A DNA stretch of 64,000 nucleotides from Lachnospiraceae bacterium (GTDB lineage Bacteria > Bacillota > Clostridia > Lachnospirales > Lachnospiraceae), in the NCBI GenBank assembly GCA_022769005.1, contig JALEKK010000018.1, positions 1 through 64,000 of the forward strand, written 5' to 3'. The notes under the pieces were generated by a model. It was given only the letters and a program-made list of their open reading frames with translations, made no database searches and was not told the origin of the DNA. Below are positions 18,627 through 27,786 of this stretch, one piece after another; within the stretch, counting starts at the first letter, position 1, and the number at the start of each line of letters is the position of its first letter. The translations under genes and the position numbers were made by a program.

Positions 18627-18866
18627 TTATAACAGTTCCGTCATTAAGTCGGCCTCTTCTTTGCGAATCACATCTTTAACCAGCAAAACCTTTGCTCTTG
18701 TAACTTTATTTCCGAACTGTATCTCAATGATATCTCCGACTTTAACCTCTGCAGATGCTCTTGCAACTTTGCCGTTAAGAGACACTCTGCCCGCATCGCA
18801 CGCTTCATTTGCAACAGTTCTTCTCTTAATAAGTCTTGACAGCTTCAAAAACTTATCCAATCTCAT
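18627..18866 (-). CDS. rqcP: RQC-associated S4-domain protein RqcP (YabO/Hsp15 family)
   Basis: A 79-residue S4 RNA-binding domain protein. MRLDKFLKLSRLIKRRT and the VSLNGKVARASAEVKVGDII segment are the family core. It should bind stalled 50S subunits carrying peptidyl-tRNA and help RqcH add alanine tails. The gene is immediately upstream of divIC, as is usual in Firmicutes. Confidence 0.9.
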   Translation of the reverse strand: MRLDKFLKLSRLIKRRTVANEACDAGRVSLNGKVARASAEVKVGDIIEIQFGNKVTRAKVLLVKDVIRKEEADLMTELL

Positions 18867-18882
18867 ATCCTGAACCTCTTAA

Positions 18883-19515
18883 TCAGTTGTTACCTACTCC
18901 GTTTTCAAGAAATAACTCCTTAAAATAAGGAAGTTCTTCGGCCCACCGACAAAATGTATGCCATTCTTCCAACTTGTGGTGCTTTCTGCTTATATACATA
19001 CTTATAACATTTTCATAGTTTAATGTACAGGTTCTTGTCTGATTATAACTTTCCGGAAGAAGCTGAATAATACTGTACCAAATTTCTTTATTCTTGGTTT
19101 CCGTATATTCTTTTCTGAGTTCTTCCAATGAAACTATTAATTTATCAAGCACCTTTCGTGCACTCTCCGTTAAATGATCATGGCTGAAATCTTCAATTTC
19201 AAATTCCTTTGAGTGGATTTTATGCATTGTACTTGTCGAATTGGCTACAGTACCCACTTTATATGTATCATACTCTTTCCACCAATATAACGGAGCCGTT
19301 ATATCTGTCGATATGAATATCTGTCTGATAAACTTTCTGTGATCGGTACCGGCCTTTATAAGTCTTTTTGCAAGATCTATGTCATTGTCACCGAACACAA
19401 AATCACCTTCATCAGATACGGAGCTGTCCATTCTGTGCCAGCTGTTTAACGGATTTCTCGCACCGCGTATGGCATTGTGAAAGTTCATTACTTCAGTCTT
19501 AGCAAAGCTTATCAT
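18883..19515 (-). CDS. Conserved protein of unknown function, possible divergent ThyX-like fold
   Basis: A 210-residue soluble protein. Its sequence is strongly patterned: WWKEYDTYKVGTVANSTSTMHK near residue 80-100, and LLPESYNQTRTCTLNYENVISM near 165-185, followed by SRKHHKLEEWHTFCRWAEELP. The order LP-x(n)-N-x(n)-R-x(n)-EW-x(n)-LP recalls the C-terminal half of flavin-dependent thymidylate synthase (ThyX), but the RHR-type motif is not obvious. I recall similar uncharacterised proteins in Clostridia and phages. No function is assigned. The start is the ATG at 19515 overlapping the glf stop region; a TTG 24 nt upstream is less likely. It lies between glf and rqcP. Confidence 0.7.
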   Translation of the reverse strand: MISFAKTEVMNFHNAIRGARNPLNSWHRMDSSVSDEGDFVFGDNDIDLAKRLIKAGTDHRKFIRQIFISTDITAPLYWWKEYDTYKVGTVANSTSTMHKIHSKEFEIEDFSHDHLTESARKVLDKLIVSLEELRKEYTETKNKEIWYSIIQLLPESYNQTRTCTLNYENVISMYISRKHHKLEEWHTFCRWAEELPYFKELFLENGVGNN

Positions 19516-19516
19516 A

Positions 19517-20614
19517 TTAATTAAATTCCTTTTCAACACATTTGAGTGCAGCTTCTATAACCTTATCCATGTCATAGTATTTATATTCGCCGAGTCTCCC
19601 TCCGAAGATCACATTCGGTTCGGCATCCGCAAGCTCCTTGTACTGAGCGTAAAGAGCGGCATTTTTCTCATCGTTAACGGGATAATAAGGCTCGTCTCCG
19701 AGTTTCCATTCCGAACTGTATTCCCTGCTTATTACGGTTTTAGGCTGCTCTCCGAATTCGAAAAACTTATGCTCTATTATTCTTGTCCAAGGAGTTTCCC
19801 TGTCCGTATAATTTACAACGGCATTTCCCTGGAAATTAGGAGTGTCGATGGTCTCTGTTTCAAATCTTACGGAACGGTATTCCAAAGCTCCCAGCTTATA
19901 ATTGAAATATGCATCAATAGGACCCGTGAAAACAACCTTGTCGAATTCACCGAGCTCATCCTTCGCTTTAAAATAGTCCGTGTTTGTAACTGTTTTTATG
20001 CCCTCAAGCATATTTTCAACCATTCTTGTATATCCGCCGATAGGAATTCCCTGATATATCGCGTTAAAATAGTTATTGTCATATGTATATCTTACAGGAA
20101 GTCTCTTTATAATAAATGAAGGAAGATCTTTACAATCTCTGCCCCACTGCTTTTCGGTGTACCCCTTAATCAGCTTCTCATATATGTCGGTACCGACAAG
20201 GCTTATGGCCTGCTCCTCAAGGTTTTGTGGATTGGTAATTCCCGCTTCCTCAACCTGACTCGCAATTTTTTCTCGTGCCTCATCCGGTGTTACGACATTC
20301 CACATTTTGTTAAATGTATACATATTAAACGGAAGAGAATATATTTCACCGTTATAATTTGCTACGGGAGAATTGGTATATCTGTTAAATTCCGCGAATC
20401 TGTTGATATAATTCCATACAAGCTTGTTGTTGGTATGAAAAATGTGTGCACCGTATTCGTGAACATTAATACCTTCAACTTCCTTTGTATAAATATTTCC
20501 GGCAATATGATCCCTCTTATCTATAACCAAAACACTTTTGCCTCTGTCCGTCGCCTCTCTTGCAAATATGGCGCCGAAAAGTCCCGCGCCGACTACCAAA
20601 TAATCATAATGCAT
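19517..20614 (-). CDS. glf: UDP-galactopyranose mutase
   Basis: This flavoenzyme converts UDP-galactopyranose to UDP-galactofuranose, the donor for galactofuranose-containing surface glycans. It has the FAD-binding motif VVGAGLFGA at the N-terminus, EYGAHIFHTNN and the EKQWGRD / RLPVRYTYDNNYF segment that contains active-site arginines, and ends with GRLGEYKYYDMDKVI, all diagnostic. Length (365) is normal. GGAG lies 7 nt before the ATG at 20614. It is followed by the unknown gene at 18883 and preceded by a matching glycosyltransferase. Confidence 0.95.
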   Translation of the reverse strand: MHYDYLVVGAGLFGAIFAREATDRGKSVLVIDKRDHIAGNIYTKEVEGINVHEYGAHIFHTNNKLVWNYINRFAEFNRYTNSPVANYNGEIYSLPFNMYTFNKMWNVVTPDEAREKIASQVEEAGITNPQNLEEQAISLVGTDIYEKLIKGYTEKQWGRDCKDLPSFIIKRLPVRYTYDNNYFNAIYQGIPIGGYTRMVENMLEGIKTVTNTDYFKAKDELGEFDKVVFTGPIDAYFNYKLGALEYRSVRFETETIDTPNFQGNAVVNYTDRETPWTRIIEHKFFEFGEQPKTVISREYSSEWKLGDEPYYPVNDEKNAALYAQYKELADAEPNVIFGGRLGEYKYYDMDKVIEAALKCVEKEFN

Positions 20615-20650
20615 AATAATCTCCAAATACTGTTGTCTTTCTGTTAAATA

Positions 20651-21553
20651 TTATCCTCTTGAACCGGCTCTTTTTATCTTAGGTCTGAAACTGAATCCTT
20701 CCACGGTTCCCTTAACCAGTGTTTTTAATCGCTTACATTTGTTGTCCGGAGCATTCTTAATAATTCGGAGAGCATGAAGGTGTAATCTTGCCCACCAATA
20801 CATTTTTTCTTTTGCTCCCTCTCTTCTGTATACAAATACTTCGTTGCGATATGCCAGCTTATATCTGTCCAGTCTGTCCATGGTATCCACGGAAATGTCG
20901 GAACCGCTGTTAGACGCCGTATCATGTACGGTAATGCTGTTTGAAACGTAATAACACGGATATAGCTTGGAAATTCTTCTTGTATATTCAATATCATCGG
21001 TCCATATAAAGAATTCGCTTATCGGAAGTCCCACCGTTGCCACTGTGCTTGCCTTAAGGAAGCAGGATACAAAGGTTGCGCACCATAATTTCTGCAAATT
21101 CCTGTCAAAGTCTTTTATACCCCTGTTAAAATCCGTCTTTTGCATATTCATTTTGCATATTTCACCGTCGGTATAATTAACCCTTCCTGACAGAAAACCG
21201 TATTTTCCGTCAAGTAATCTGTCCGCTTCCATGAATTTCTCAAGGGCGTCTTCATTCATTACGCAATCGTCATCCATAAGCCATATATATTTAAAACCCA
21301 TCTTATAGGCTTTTTTTATGCCGTAAGCAAAGCCTCCGGCACCGCCTAAGTTTTTACCGGTATTGAAATATTTAATAACTCCGCAATTATAATATTTTTT
21401 TATGGCTTCGTATGTTCCGTCCGTACTTGCATTGTCAATTATAAGTATTTCCGGTTTTTCGGGTACCTGATGAAGCAGACTCTCTATACAATTTATTAAC
21501 TTTTCTTTTCTGTTGTATGTTACGACAACCGCCGCAGTCTCTTTTTTATACAT
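20651..21553 (-). CDS. Family 2 glycosyltransferase, galactofuranosyltransferase-like
   Basis: An inverting GT-A glycosyltransferase of 300 residues without membrane segments. AAVVVTYNRKEKL at the start and IIDNASTDGT form the nucleotide-sugar fold, NTGKNLGGAGGFAYGI follows, and WLMDDDC is the metal-binding DxD motif near residue 95. A later WTDDIEYTRRI motif supplies the catalytic acid region. The NLGGAGGF and DDD pattern resembles GlfT-type and rhamnosyl transferases. Being next to glf, UDP-galactofuranose is the likely donor; this is inference. Confidence 0.85.
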   Translation of the reverse strand: MYKKETAAVVVTYNRKEKLINCIESLLHQVPEKPEILIIDNASTDGTYEAIKKYYNCGVIKYFNTGKNLGGAGGFAYGIKKAYKMGFKYIWLMDDDCVMNEDALEKFMEADRLLDGKYGFLSGRVNYTDGEICKMNMQKTDFNRGIKDFDRNLQKLWCATFVSCFLKASTVATVGLPISEFFIWTDDIEYTRRISKLYPCYYVSNSITVHDTASNSGSDISVDTMDRLDRYKLAYRNEVFVYRREGAKEKMYWWARLHLHALRIIKNAPDNKCKRLKTLVKGTVEGFSFRPKIKRAGSRG

Positions 21554-21570
21554 GCGTCATCTCCGTGAAA

Positions 21571-22440
21571 TTAAAAACTCTTGCTGTATTTTTTACCAAA
21601 AAGCTTAGCATTGGCGAACGATATTGCCTTTTTGGCAATATCAACCTTTTCCATATACACAAACGGGAGCTCTGCAATCTCGTCTTCGCCGATTTCGCCT
21701 GTCACAATCATTCTGTCCAGCCATACGTTAAACAGCCTTTCACTCACTCTTCCGTAAAGTCTGGCGTCAAATTCACTTAAATTTTCCGTCATTCCGCTTT
21801 CCGTAAGCGTCTTTTCCAATTCAAATAAAATAGGAAAAAGCCAGTCACAGTACGACTCCGTCAACTCTTTTCTCATAATCATCATGTTGAACATATACGC
21901 CGAATGAGATTTCATGACTCTGTCGAAACTTCTTAAATATTCTCTGCACAGTCTGCTTATTACCTCTCTTGCAACAAGCAAATGTCCCTCTCCGTGAGTA
22001 TGCGCATAATGCGAAAAGATTGTTTCAACCCTGTAATTGCGTTTTTTGGGTAAAATAATTCTGTTATGAGGTATTAGTGTTTCTAATTCTTTATATGTAA
22101 GTACATTTGCAAAACGGGAATCCTCTTTGTTCATAAATATATTGTCGAACGTAGAGAATTTTTCCCCGGCAAAATGCCTTCTGTAGTGTGCAAGGCCGAT
22201 GTATTCGGCATCCAAAACCCTTACCGCTTCGTATAAAACGGTCAGTTCCGAGAAGTTAGGGTTCTTGTCTGAAATATTATCCTCAATACAGTCATCTCTC
22301 ATATACCCGAAGTCTTCATCTCTTATTGCCGCACCCGCAAGAAACGGAACATACATTTCATCATCAGGCATTCTGTATTGTTTATGGGTTGCTACCGCAA
22401 TTTTTACACTTATATTATTGTCCATATGATTAAATTTCAT
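21571..22440 (-). CDS. DUF4422-family protein, probable glycan-biosynthesis glycosyltransferase
   Basis: A 289-residue protein with the DUF4422 signature: VKIAVATHKQYRMPDD near the start, an LTVLYEAVRVLDAEYIGLAHYRRHF block and YMFNMMIMRKELTESYCDWLFPIL, ending in RLFNVWLDR. Family members are found in exopolysaccharide and capsule loci and are thought to act as glycosyltransferases (GT-A-like), but activity is poorly characterised. The gene overlaps the 3' end of ilvE and is followed by the GT2 gene after 17 nt, so it belongs with the glf/GT group. The start could also be the ATG at 22425. Confidence 0.82.
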   Translation of the reverse strand: MKFNHMDNNISVKIAVATHKQYRMPDDEMYVPFLAGAAIRDEDFGYMRDDCIEDNISDKNPNFSELTVLYEAVRVLDAEYIGLAHYRRHFAGEKFSTFDNIFMNKEDSRFANVLTYKELETLIPHNRIILPKKRNYRVETIFSHYAHTHGEGHLLVAREVISRLCREYLRSFDRVMKSHSAYMFNMMIMRKELTESYCDWLFPILFELEKTLTESGMTENLSEFDARLYGRVSERLFNVWLDRMIVTGEIGEDEIAELPFVYMEKVDIAKKAISFANAKLFGKKYSKSF

Positions 22441-23452
22441 ATATCCAGCCTTCGGGAGCTTCTATCTTGCCAAGCTGAATATCAAGCAAAGTCTCTCTGA
22501 GTTTCATACATACAGGTCCCGGTTTTTCCATGCCGGATCCGAATACAATTTCCTTTCCGTGGTCTACTACCTTTCCCACCGGAGAAATAACCGCTGCTGT
22601 ACCGCACAATCCGCATTCCGCAAAATCCTGTATTTCATCCAATCTAATCTGTCTCTCTTCAACTTTAAGTCCGAGATACTTTTCCGCAACCGTTAAGAGA
22701 GATCTTCTCGTGATGGAAGGTAATATACTGTCTGACTTAGGTGTTACTACGGTTCCGTCCTTTGTTACAAAGATAAAGTTGGCTCCGCCCGTCTCTTCAA
22801 CAAAAGTTCTTGTCTGAGGATCAAGATACATATTTTCGTCAAAACCTTCATTATGTGCGGTTACAATGGCATGAAGACTCATGGCATAGTTAAGTCCCGC
22901 CTTTACGTTACCCGTTCCGTGAGGAGCGGCTCTGTCGAAATCTGAAACCTTAAGTGTTAAAGGCTTTATACCTCCCGCAAAATATGGTCCTACCGGAGTA
23001 GTGAATACTCTGAATTGATATTCATCCGAAGGTTTTACACCTATAACCGGAGATGAAGCAAATATAAACGGACGAATATACAATGTAGCCTCCGTTCCGA
23101 AAGGAGGAACATAGTCAATATTGGCCTTAACGGTCTCTTTTACGGCCTCAAGGAATCTGTCTTCCGGAAATACAGGTATTTCCAGTCTTCTTGCCGAGTT
23201 TGCAAGTCTTTCGGCATTTAAGTCAGGTCTGAATATTACGACTCTGCCGTCCACCGTTTCATATGCTTTCAATCCTTCAAAACATGTCTGAGCATATTGG
23301 AATACTCCCGCACACTCATTTAAAGCAATTACCGCGTCGTCCGTCAAAGTTCCTTCGTCCCATGCTCCGTTCTTGTAATTAGAAACATATCGCTTGTCTG
23401 TTTCTATATAATTAAATCCAATATGTTCCCAATCGATATCTTTCTTTCCCAT
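22430..23452 (-). CDS. ilvE: Branched-chain amino-acid aminotransferase
   Basis: PLP enzyme of the fold-IV class that makes valine, leucine and isoleucine from their keto acids. The 340-residue sequence from MGKKDIDWEHIGF shows the class signatures: the lysine in GTGNVKAGLNY binds PLP, FVEETGGANFIF and the CGTAAVISPVG loop bind the cofactor phosphate. GAGGAGAG precedes the ATG at 23452; longer in-frame readings up to 23539 overlap the promoter and are rejected. It is the first gene of the long minus-strand run. Confidence 0.95.
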   Translation of the reverse strand: MGKKDIDWEHIGFNYIETDKRYVSNYKNGAWDEGTLTDDAVIALNECAGVFQYAQTCFEGLKAYETVDGRVVIFRPDLNAERLANSARRLEIPVFPEDRFLEAVKETVKANIDYVPPFGTEATLYIRPFIFASSPVIGVKPSDEYQFRVFTTPVGPYFAGGIKPLTLKVSDFDRAAPHGTGNVKAGLNYAMSLHAIVTAHNEGFDENMYLDPQTRTFVEETGGANFIFVTKDGTVVTPKSDSILPSITRRSLLTVAEKYLGLKVEERQIRLDEIQDFAECGLCGTAAVISPVGKVVDHGKEIVFGSGMEKPGPVCMKLRETLLDIQLGKIEAPEGWIYEI

Positions 23453-23553
23453 AATGTATCTCTCCTCTGTGTTTTTTAATATGGCATAATCCATATCAAT
23501 CTTATATGCAATTCCACTTATACCGTGAGAATACTGCAAATGTTTTAATGAAA

Positions 23554-23582
23554 ATAATACCCCTATTATTAACCGCCGTCAA
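23554..23582 (-). promoter_or_regulatory. Promoter of ilvE and possibly the twelve-gene run
   Basis: TTGACG (23582-23577), a 17-nt spacer and TATTAT (23559-23554) on the minus strand. A start near 23547 gives a ~95-nt leader. Confidence 0.7.
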
Positions 23583-23601
23583 CTTGTGTACAATGTAAAT
23601 A

Positions 23602-23640
23602 AAACAAAACAGAAGACTCCGGCATACGGAGTCTTCTGTT
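23602..23640 (-). terminator. Intrinsic terminator after trxA
   Basis: A perfect 14-bp stem (23608-23621 with 23627-23640) with a 5-nt loop, followed on the minus strand by TTGTTTTATTT. It lies ~200 nt after the trxA stop. The 23641-23836 stretch holds another short inverted repeat (23684-23691 with 23709-23716) but no gene. Confidence 0.8.
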
Positions 23641-23836
23641 TAAAAGTATGAGTGTTAGGAAAATTTATGTTTTGTTTGTTATTAATCACTGCATTATTAC
23701 CCAGATCACAGTGATTGCTGTTTAGTTCTTTAATGAGTTGTTTTGTTGTTTGCTTGTGTGTTTCTATTATTTAGAAGAGGAAATACCTCAATGTTGTGTA
23801 CGGTCTTTTTATTATTCTATGCTAGAAAAATCGAAA

Positions 23837-24148
23837 TTATAAGAATGCCTTGGCTAAACCGGCCTTATCATTAAATCCTACGACTCTTGAAGCCTCAGCT
23901 CCGCCTTCGAATTTAACGAGTGTAGGGATTGATGCTACTCCGAACTTAGATGCAAGTTCAGGCTGCTCGTCTACATTAATCTTAGCCACCTTTACCTTGT
24001 CGCCGTATTCAGCTTCAAACTTTTCGAGTTCAGGTCCCTGAAGCTGGCATGGTCCGCACCATGTTGCCCAGAAATCCACAACTACAGGTACTGCTGAATT
24101 AATGATTTCTGCTTCAAAATTATCTTTTGTAATTGTTACTACTGCCAT
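23837..24148 (-). CDS. trxA: Thioredoxin
   Basis: A 103-residue thioredoxin that reduces protein disulfides. The active site is WCGPC in ATWCGPCQLQG (near residue 30), with the conserved cis-proline loop ASIPTLVKF. The start at 24148 is 8 nt after GGGAGG; the ATG two codons earlier is too close. A solitary gene with its own promoter and terminator. Confidence 0.97.
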   Translation of the reverse strand: MAVVTITKDNFEAEIINSAVPVVVDFWATWCGPCQLQGPELEKFEAEYGDKVKVAKINVDEQPELASKFGVASIPTLVKFEGGAEASRVVGFNDKAGLAKAFL

Positions 24149-24211
24149 TATCATATCCTCCCTGTTTTTAATATCCTTTAATAGTCAGATGTTATTGTTT
24201 AGATTGACTAT

Positions 24212-24240
24212 AATATATATTGTTTCAAATATAATTGCAA
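24212..24240 (-). promoter_or_regulatory. Promoter of trxA
   Basis: TTGCAA (24240-24235), 17-nt spacer, TATATT (24217-24212) on the minus strand, ~57 nt before the trxA start. It diverges from the thiC promoter 66 nt away. Confidence 0.5.
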
Positions 24241-24305
24241 TCTACACATTTAAGTTTTTGTAACCATTTTGTGATTTTTGCAGAATTCTTTCCCATAATA
24301 TTTTA

Positions 24306-24334
24306 TTGACTTCAATGTTCCGTAGTGATATTGT
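24306..24334 (+). promoter_or_regulatory. Promoter of the thiamine operon
   Basis: TTGACT (24306-24311), a 17-nt spacer and TATTGT (24329-24334). Transcription should begin about ten bases before the riboswitch aptamer. Confidence 0.7.
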
Positions 24335-24352
24335 ACAGAAAAAGATACATGT

Positions 24353-24440
24353 AAACAGGGGAGCCGGTGTGCCGGCTGAGAGTAAGTAATCAACTTTGAC
24401 CCTTCATAACCTGATTTGGATAATGCCAGCGTAGGGAGTT
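24353..24440 (+). ncRNA. TPP riboswitch (THI element)
   Basis: The thi-box hallmarks are in order: ACAGGGGAGCC, a short hairpin GCCGGTGTGCCGGC, CTGAGAG, GACCCTTCATAACCTGATTTG and GGATAATGCCAGCGTAGGGA. P1 pairs the CAGGGG/CAGGGA-side bases with the TAGGGA end region. It binds thiamine pyrophosphate and shuts down thiCDSGHFE. A terminator stem follows directly, so control is probably by transcription termination. Confidence 0.97.
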
Positions 24441-24465
24441 TTATATTCTTATATAGTGCTTTATG

Positions 24466-24512
24466 CCTGTGAGTAATAATTCTTCCTATTATTATTCACG
24501 GGTTTTGTTATT
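24466..24512 (+). terminator. Riboswitch-linked terminator before thiC
   Basis: The stem CCTGTGAGTAATAAT (24466-24480) pairs with 24488-24502 (wobbles allowed), followed by TTTTGTTATTTTGTTTTG. It lies between the aptamer and the thiC start, the usual layout for TPP-controlled attenuation. Confidence 0.8.
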
Positions 24513-24542
24513 TTGTTTTGTTATTTTACGGGAGATTCTGAT

Positions 24543-25856
24543 ATGGATAGAAATTATACCACTCAAATGGATGCCGCAAGAAAAGGTATTTTAACGCCTG
24601 AAATGATTGCAGTTGCAAAAAAAGAATACATGGATACCGATAAGTTAATGGATCTTATCGCTCAGGGTAAAGTAATTATTCCCGCAAATAAGGTTCATAC
24701 ATGTCTGGACCCTAACGGAATAGGAAACGCACTTACCACAAAAATAAATGTTAACCTCGGAACTTCCAGAGATTCCGAAAATTGGGAAACAGAATATAAA
24801 AAGGTAGAAATGGCCGTTGAATACGGCGCCGAAGCAATAATGGATTTAAGTTCATGCGGAGACACAAGATCTTTCAGAAGATATATAACTTCAAAATGTC
24901 CTGCAATGCTCGGAACCGTTCCGATTTACGATGCGGTTGTATATTACAACAAGGAGCTTGAAAAAATAACCTCAGATGAATGGATTGATATTGTAAGAAT
25001 GCATGCGGAAGACGGCGTTGATTTCCTCACCATACACTGCGGAATCAACAGAGAAACCGCCGCTAAATTCAAAAGAAACAAAAGAACCATGAATATAGTT
25101 TCAAGAGGCGGCTCCATAATATATGCATGGATGGAAATGACAGGCAACGAAAATCCGTTTTTTGAACATTTTGATAAAGTTCTTGATATTTGCGAAGAAT
25201 ATGATGTAACGCTTTCATTGGGTGACGCATGTCGTCCCGGCTGTCTCGAAGACGGAACGGACCCTGCCCAGATTGAAGAACTTATTACGCTGGGAGAACT
25301 TACAAAGCGTGCATGGGAAAGAAATGTTCAGGTTATGATTGAAGGTCCGGGACATATGCCTATGAATCAGATACCCGCAAATATGGAGATTCAGAAAACT
25401 CTGTGCCACGGCGCTCCGTTCTACGTGCTCGGACCTATCGTTACGGATATATTCCCGGGATATGACCACATCACATCCGCCATCGGAGGTGCCATTGCAG
25501 CTCAGAACGGAGCCGCATTCCTTTGCTATGTAACTCCGGCGGAACATTTGAGATTGCCTGATACCGACGATGTAAAGGAAGGAATTATCGCAACTAAAAT
25601 TGCGGCTCATGCAGCTGACATTGCCAAAGGTCTTCCTAATATAACCGAAAAAGATCACGCAATGGCCGTTGCAAGACAAAAGCTTGACTGGGAAGCCATG
25701 TTTGATGTTGCGGTCGATCCCGGCAAGGCAAGATCCTACAGAGCGTCTGCTCCGCCCGCAAAAGAGGATACCTGCAGCATGTGCGGTAATTTCTGTTCAA
25801 TCAGAAATATGAACCATATTTTAGAAGGTGAAAATGTAAAGATATTCGGAGAATAA
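24543..25856 (+). CDS. thiC: Phosphomethylpyrimidine synthase
   Basis: This radical-SAM enzyme rearranges aminoimidazole ribotide to the thiamine pyrimidine HMP-P. The 437-residue sequence carries the C-terminal iron-sulfur motif CSMCGNFC (C-x2-C-x4-C family pattern) and conserved blocks [16 protein letters not shown] and [28 protein letters not shown] at 24543 follows ACGGGAG; longer readings run into the terminator loop. First gene of thiCDSGHFE. Confidence 0.97.
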   Translation: MDRNYTTQMDAARKGILTPEMIAVAKKEYMDTDKLMDLIAQGKVIIPANKVHTCLDPNGIGNALTTKINVNLGTSRDSENWETEYKKVEMAVEYGAEAIMDLSSCGDTRSFRRYITSKCPAMLGTVPIYDAVVYYNKELEKITSDEWIDIVRMHAEDGVDFLTIHCGINRETAAKFKRNKRTMNIVSRGGSIIYAWMEMTGNENPFFEHFDKVLDICEEYDVTLSLGDACRPGCLEDGTDPAQIEELITLGELTKRAWERNVQVMIEGPGHMPMNQIPANMEIQKTLCHGAPFYVLGPIVTDIFPGYDHITSAIGGAIAAQNGAAFLCYVTPAEHLRLPDTDDVKEGIIATKIAAHAADIAKGLPNITEKDHAMAVARQKLDWEAMFDVAVDPGKARSYRASAPPAKEDTCSMCGNFCSIRNMNHILEGENVKIFGE

Positions 25857-25863
25857 TAAATTT

Positions 25864-26703
25864 ATGTTTACTGCACTTACAATCGCCGGATCTGATTCTT
25901 CGGGAGGCGCCGGAATACAGGCGGATATCAAAACCATGTCCGCTCTGGGCGTATATGCCATGAGCGTAATAACGGCCGTAACGGCTCAAAACACAACGGG
26001 AGTGTACGGCATTCAGTACACGGATGATTCCATGATTGAAAATCAGCTTCAATGCGTACTTTCCGACATTCCGCCCGATGCGGTAAAAATCGGTATGCTC
26101 TCATCTCCCGCATCCGTTGAAATAATTGCCGGGTATCTGTCCCATTATAATATACGCAACATTGTTATAGACCCGGTTATGGTATCGACAAGCGGAGATT
26201 CTCTTACGAAAAGCGATACCGTCCGGGCTTTGGAAAAATATCTGTTACCCGCGGCAGCGGTAATAACTCCGAATATTCCGGAGGCTGAAATCCTGTCCGG
26301 GCATAAAATATTAACGCAGGATTCATTTATTGACGCTGCACGTGAATTATCAGAAAAATATAATACTGCCGTGCTGATAAAAGGAGGTCACGCCGTATTT
26401 AACGATACGCTTACCACCCTGCTTAATGAAGGAAAAGATAACAAATTAATCGAATACAGTACCGATATACTTGTATGCCCTGATTCGCACCCGCTGTATT
26501 TGGAAGCAAAAAGAACTGATAATCCAAACACCCACGGAACCGGCTGTACGCTTTCAAGCGCCATAGCCTCATATCTTGCAAGAGGATTAAGTCTTGAAGA
26601 TTCGGTAAGGCTTGCTAAGAATTATGTAACCGGGGCCATAAATGCCAAACTGAATCTGGGCAAAGGGAGAGGCCCCTTAAACCATTTATATAACTTAAAA
26701 TAA
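25864..26703 (+). CDS. thiD: Hydroxymethylpyrimidine/phosphomethylpyrimidine kinase
   Basis: A ribokinase-fold enzyme that phosphorylates HMP and HMP-P to HMP-PP. It begins with LTIAGSDSSGGAGIQADIKT, has the VIDPVMVSTSG strand and the anion-hole/ATP motif NTHGTGCTLSSAIAS near residue 220 (catalytic Asp in GTGC-class kinases is replaced by the Cys-containing variant usual for ThiD). 279 residues, normal. Seven nucleotides separate it from thiC. Confidence 0.96.
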   Translation: MFTALTIAGSDSSGGAGIQADIKTMSALGVYAMSVITAVTAQNTTGVYGIQYTDDSMIENQLQCVLSDIPPDAVKIGMLSSPASVEIIAGYLSHYNIRNIVIDPVMVSTSGDSLTKSDTVRALEKYLLPAAAVITPNIPEAEILSGHKILTQDSFIDAARELSEKYNTAVLIKGGHAVFNDTLTTLLNEGKDNKLIEYSTDILVCPDSHPLYLEAKRTDNPNTHGTGCTLSSAIASYLARGLSLEDSVRLAKNYVTGAINAKLNLGKGRGPLNHLYNLK

Positions 26704-26724
26704 TAACAATAAAAGAGGTTTTAC

Positions 26725-26925
26725 ATGAATATAGTTTTGAACGGAAAAAATACCGATGTAAATAATTCTTCCACCTTAATGTCCCTTATAGAAGAAAAGG
26801 GAATTAACCCTGCCTCCGTAGTTGCGGAAGTAGACGGAATAATTTACAAAACCGAAGAATTTAAAAATGTCACTCTTTCAGAGAGCAGTAAAGTGGAATT
26901 GCTGCATTTTGTAGGCGGCGGCTGA
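26725..26925 (+). CDS. thiS: Sulfur carrier protein ThiS
   Basis: A 66-residue ubiquitin-like protein whose C-terminal Gly-Gly is thiocarboxylated by ThiF to deliver sulfur for the thiazole ring. The sequence ends HFVGGG, the family terminus. AGAGG precedes its ATG. Confidence 0.93.
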   Translation: MNIVLNGKNTDVNNSSTLMSLIEEKGINPASVVAEVDGIIYKTEEFKNVTLSESSKVELLHFVGGG

Positions 26926-26971
26926 TATTTCATAATAACCGTTTAATTATGAATATGGAAAGGAATTTAAA

Positions 26972-27760
26972 ATGAATAATTCTTTGAATAATGACGATCC
27001 GCTTATTATCGGCGGAGTAACATTAAGAAGCAGGCTGCTGCTCGGAACAGGTAAATTCGGTGACGATTCTCTTATCCCACAATGTATAAATGAATCCGGG
27101 GCTCACATCGTAACCGTTGCCATGAGAAGGGTTGAATTCGGCTCTAACGAAGGAAATATGGTGGATCTCATACCTAAAGACTGTATTCTCATGCCTAATA
27201 CACACGGAGCGCGAAATGCCGAGGAAGCCGTAAGAATAGCCAGACTCGGCCGTGCCGCCGGCTGCGGTAACTGGATAAAAATAGAGGTTGTATCCGATAA
27301 TAAATATCTGCTCCCGGACAATGAAGAAACATTAAAAGCCGTGGATATTCTTGCAAAAGAGGGATTTATTGTAATGCCTTACATGACTCCGGATCTTTAT
27401 GCCGCAAGAAGAATGAGAGACGCAGGCGCCGCATCCGTAATGCCCTTCGGCGCTCCGATAGGTACCAACAAAGGCTTTATGACTAAGGAAGTCGTTTCAA
27501 TTATGGTTCAGGAAATGGATATTCCCGTAATTGTTGACGCCGGTATCGGACGTCCCAGCGAAGCTGCTGAATGCATGGAATGCGGCGTAAGTGCCGTGCT
27601 TGTTAACACAGCCGTTGCAACTGCGGGTAATCCTGTACTTATGGCAAAAGCTTTCGGTAAAGCGGTAGCCGCAGGTCGGGAAGCATATCTGTCCGGTCCG
27701 GGAGCTGTATCGTCGCTTGCAAGCGCTTCCACTCCACTCACCGGATTTTTGAGAGATTAA
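26972..27760 (+). CDS. thiG: Thiazole synthase
   Basis: A TIM-barrel enzyme that joins 1-deoxy-xylulose-5-phosphate, dehydroglycine and ThiS-thiocarboxylate into thiazole phosphate. [14 protein letters not shown] at the start, [16 protein letters not shown] (the Lys that forms the DXP imine lies in IKIE) and [13 protein letters not shown] and [15 protein letters not shown] are diagnostic. 262 residues. Confidence 0.97.
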   Translation: MNNSLNNDDPLIIGGVTLRSRLLLGTGKFGDDSLIPQCINESGAHIVTVAMRRVEFGSNEGNMVDLIPKDCILMPNTHGARNAEEAVRIARLGRAAGCGNWIKIEVVSDNKYLLPDNEETLKAVDILAKEGFIVMPYMTPDLYAARRMRDAGAASVMPFGAPIGTNKGFMTKEVVSIMVQEMDIPVIVDAGIGRPSEAAECMECGVSAVLVNTAVATAGNPVLMAKAFGKAVAAGREAYLSGPGAVSSLASASTPLTGFLRD

Positions 27761-27786
27761 ATATTTTATTAATACAGGTTGAAATT

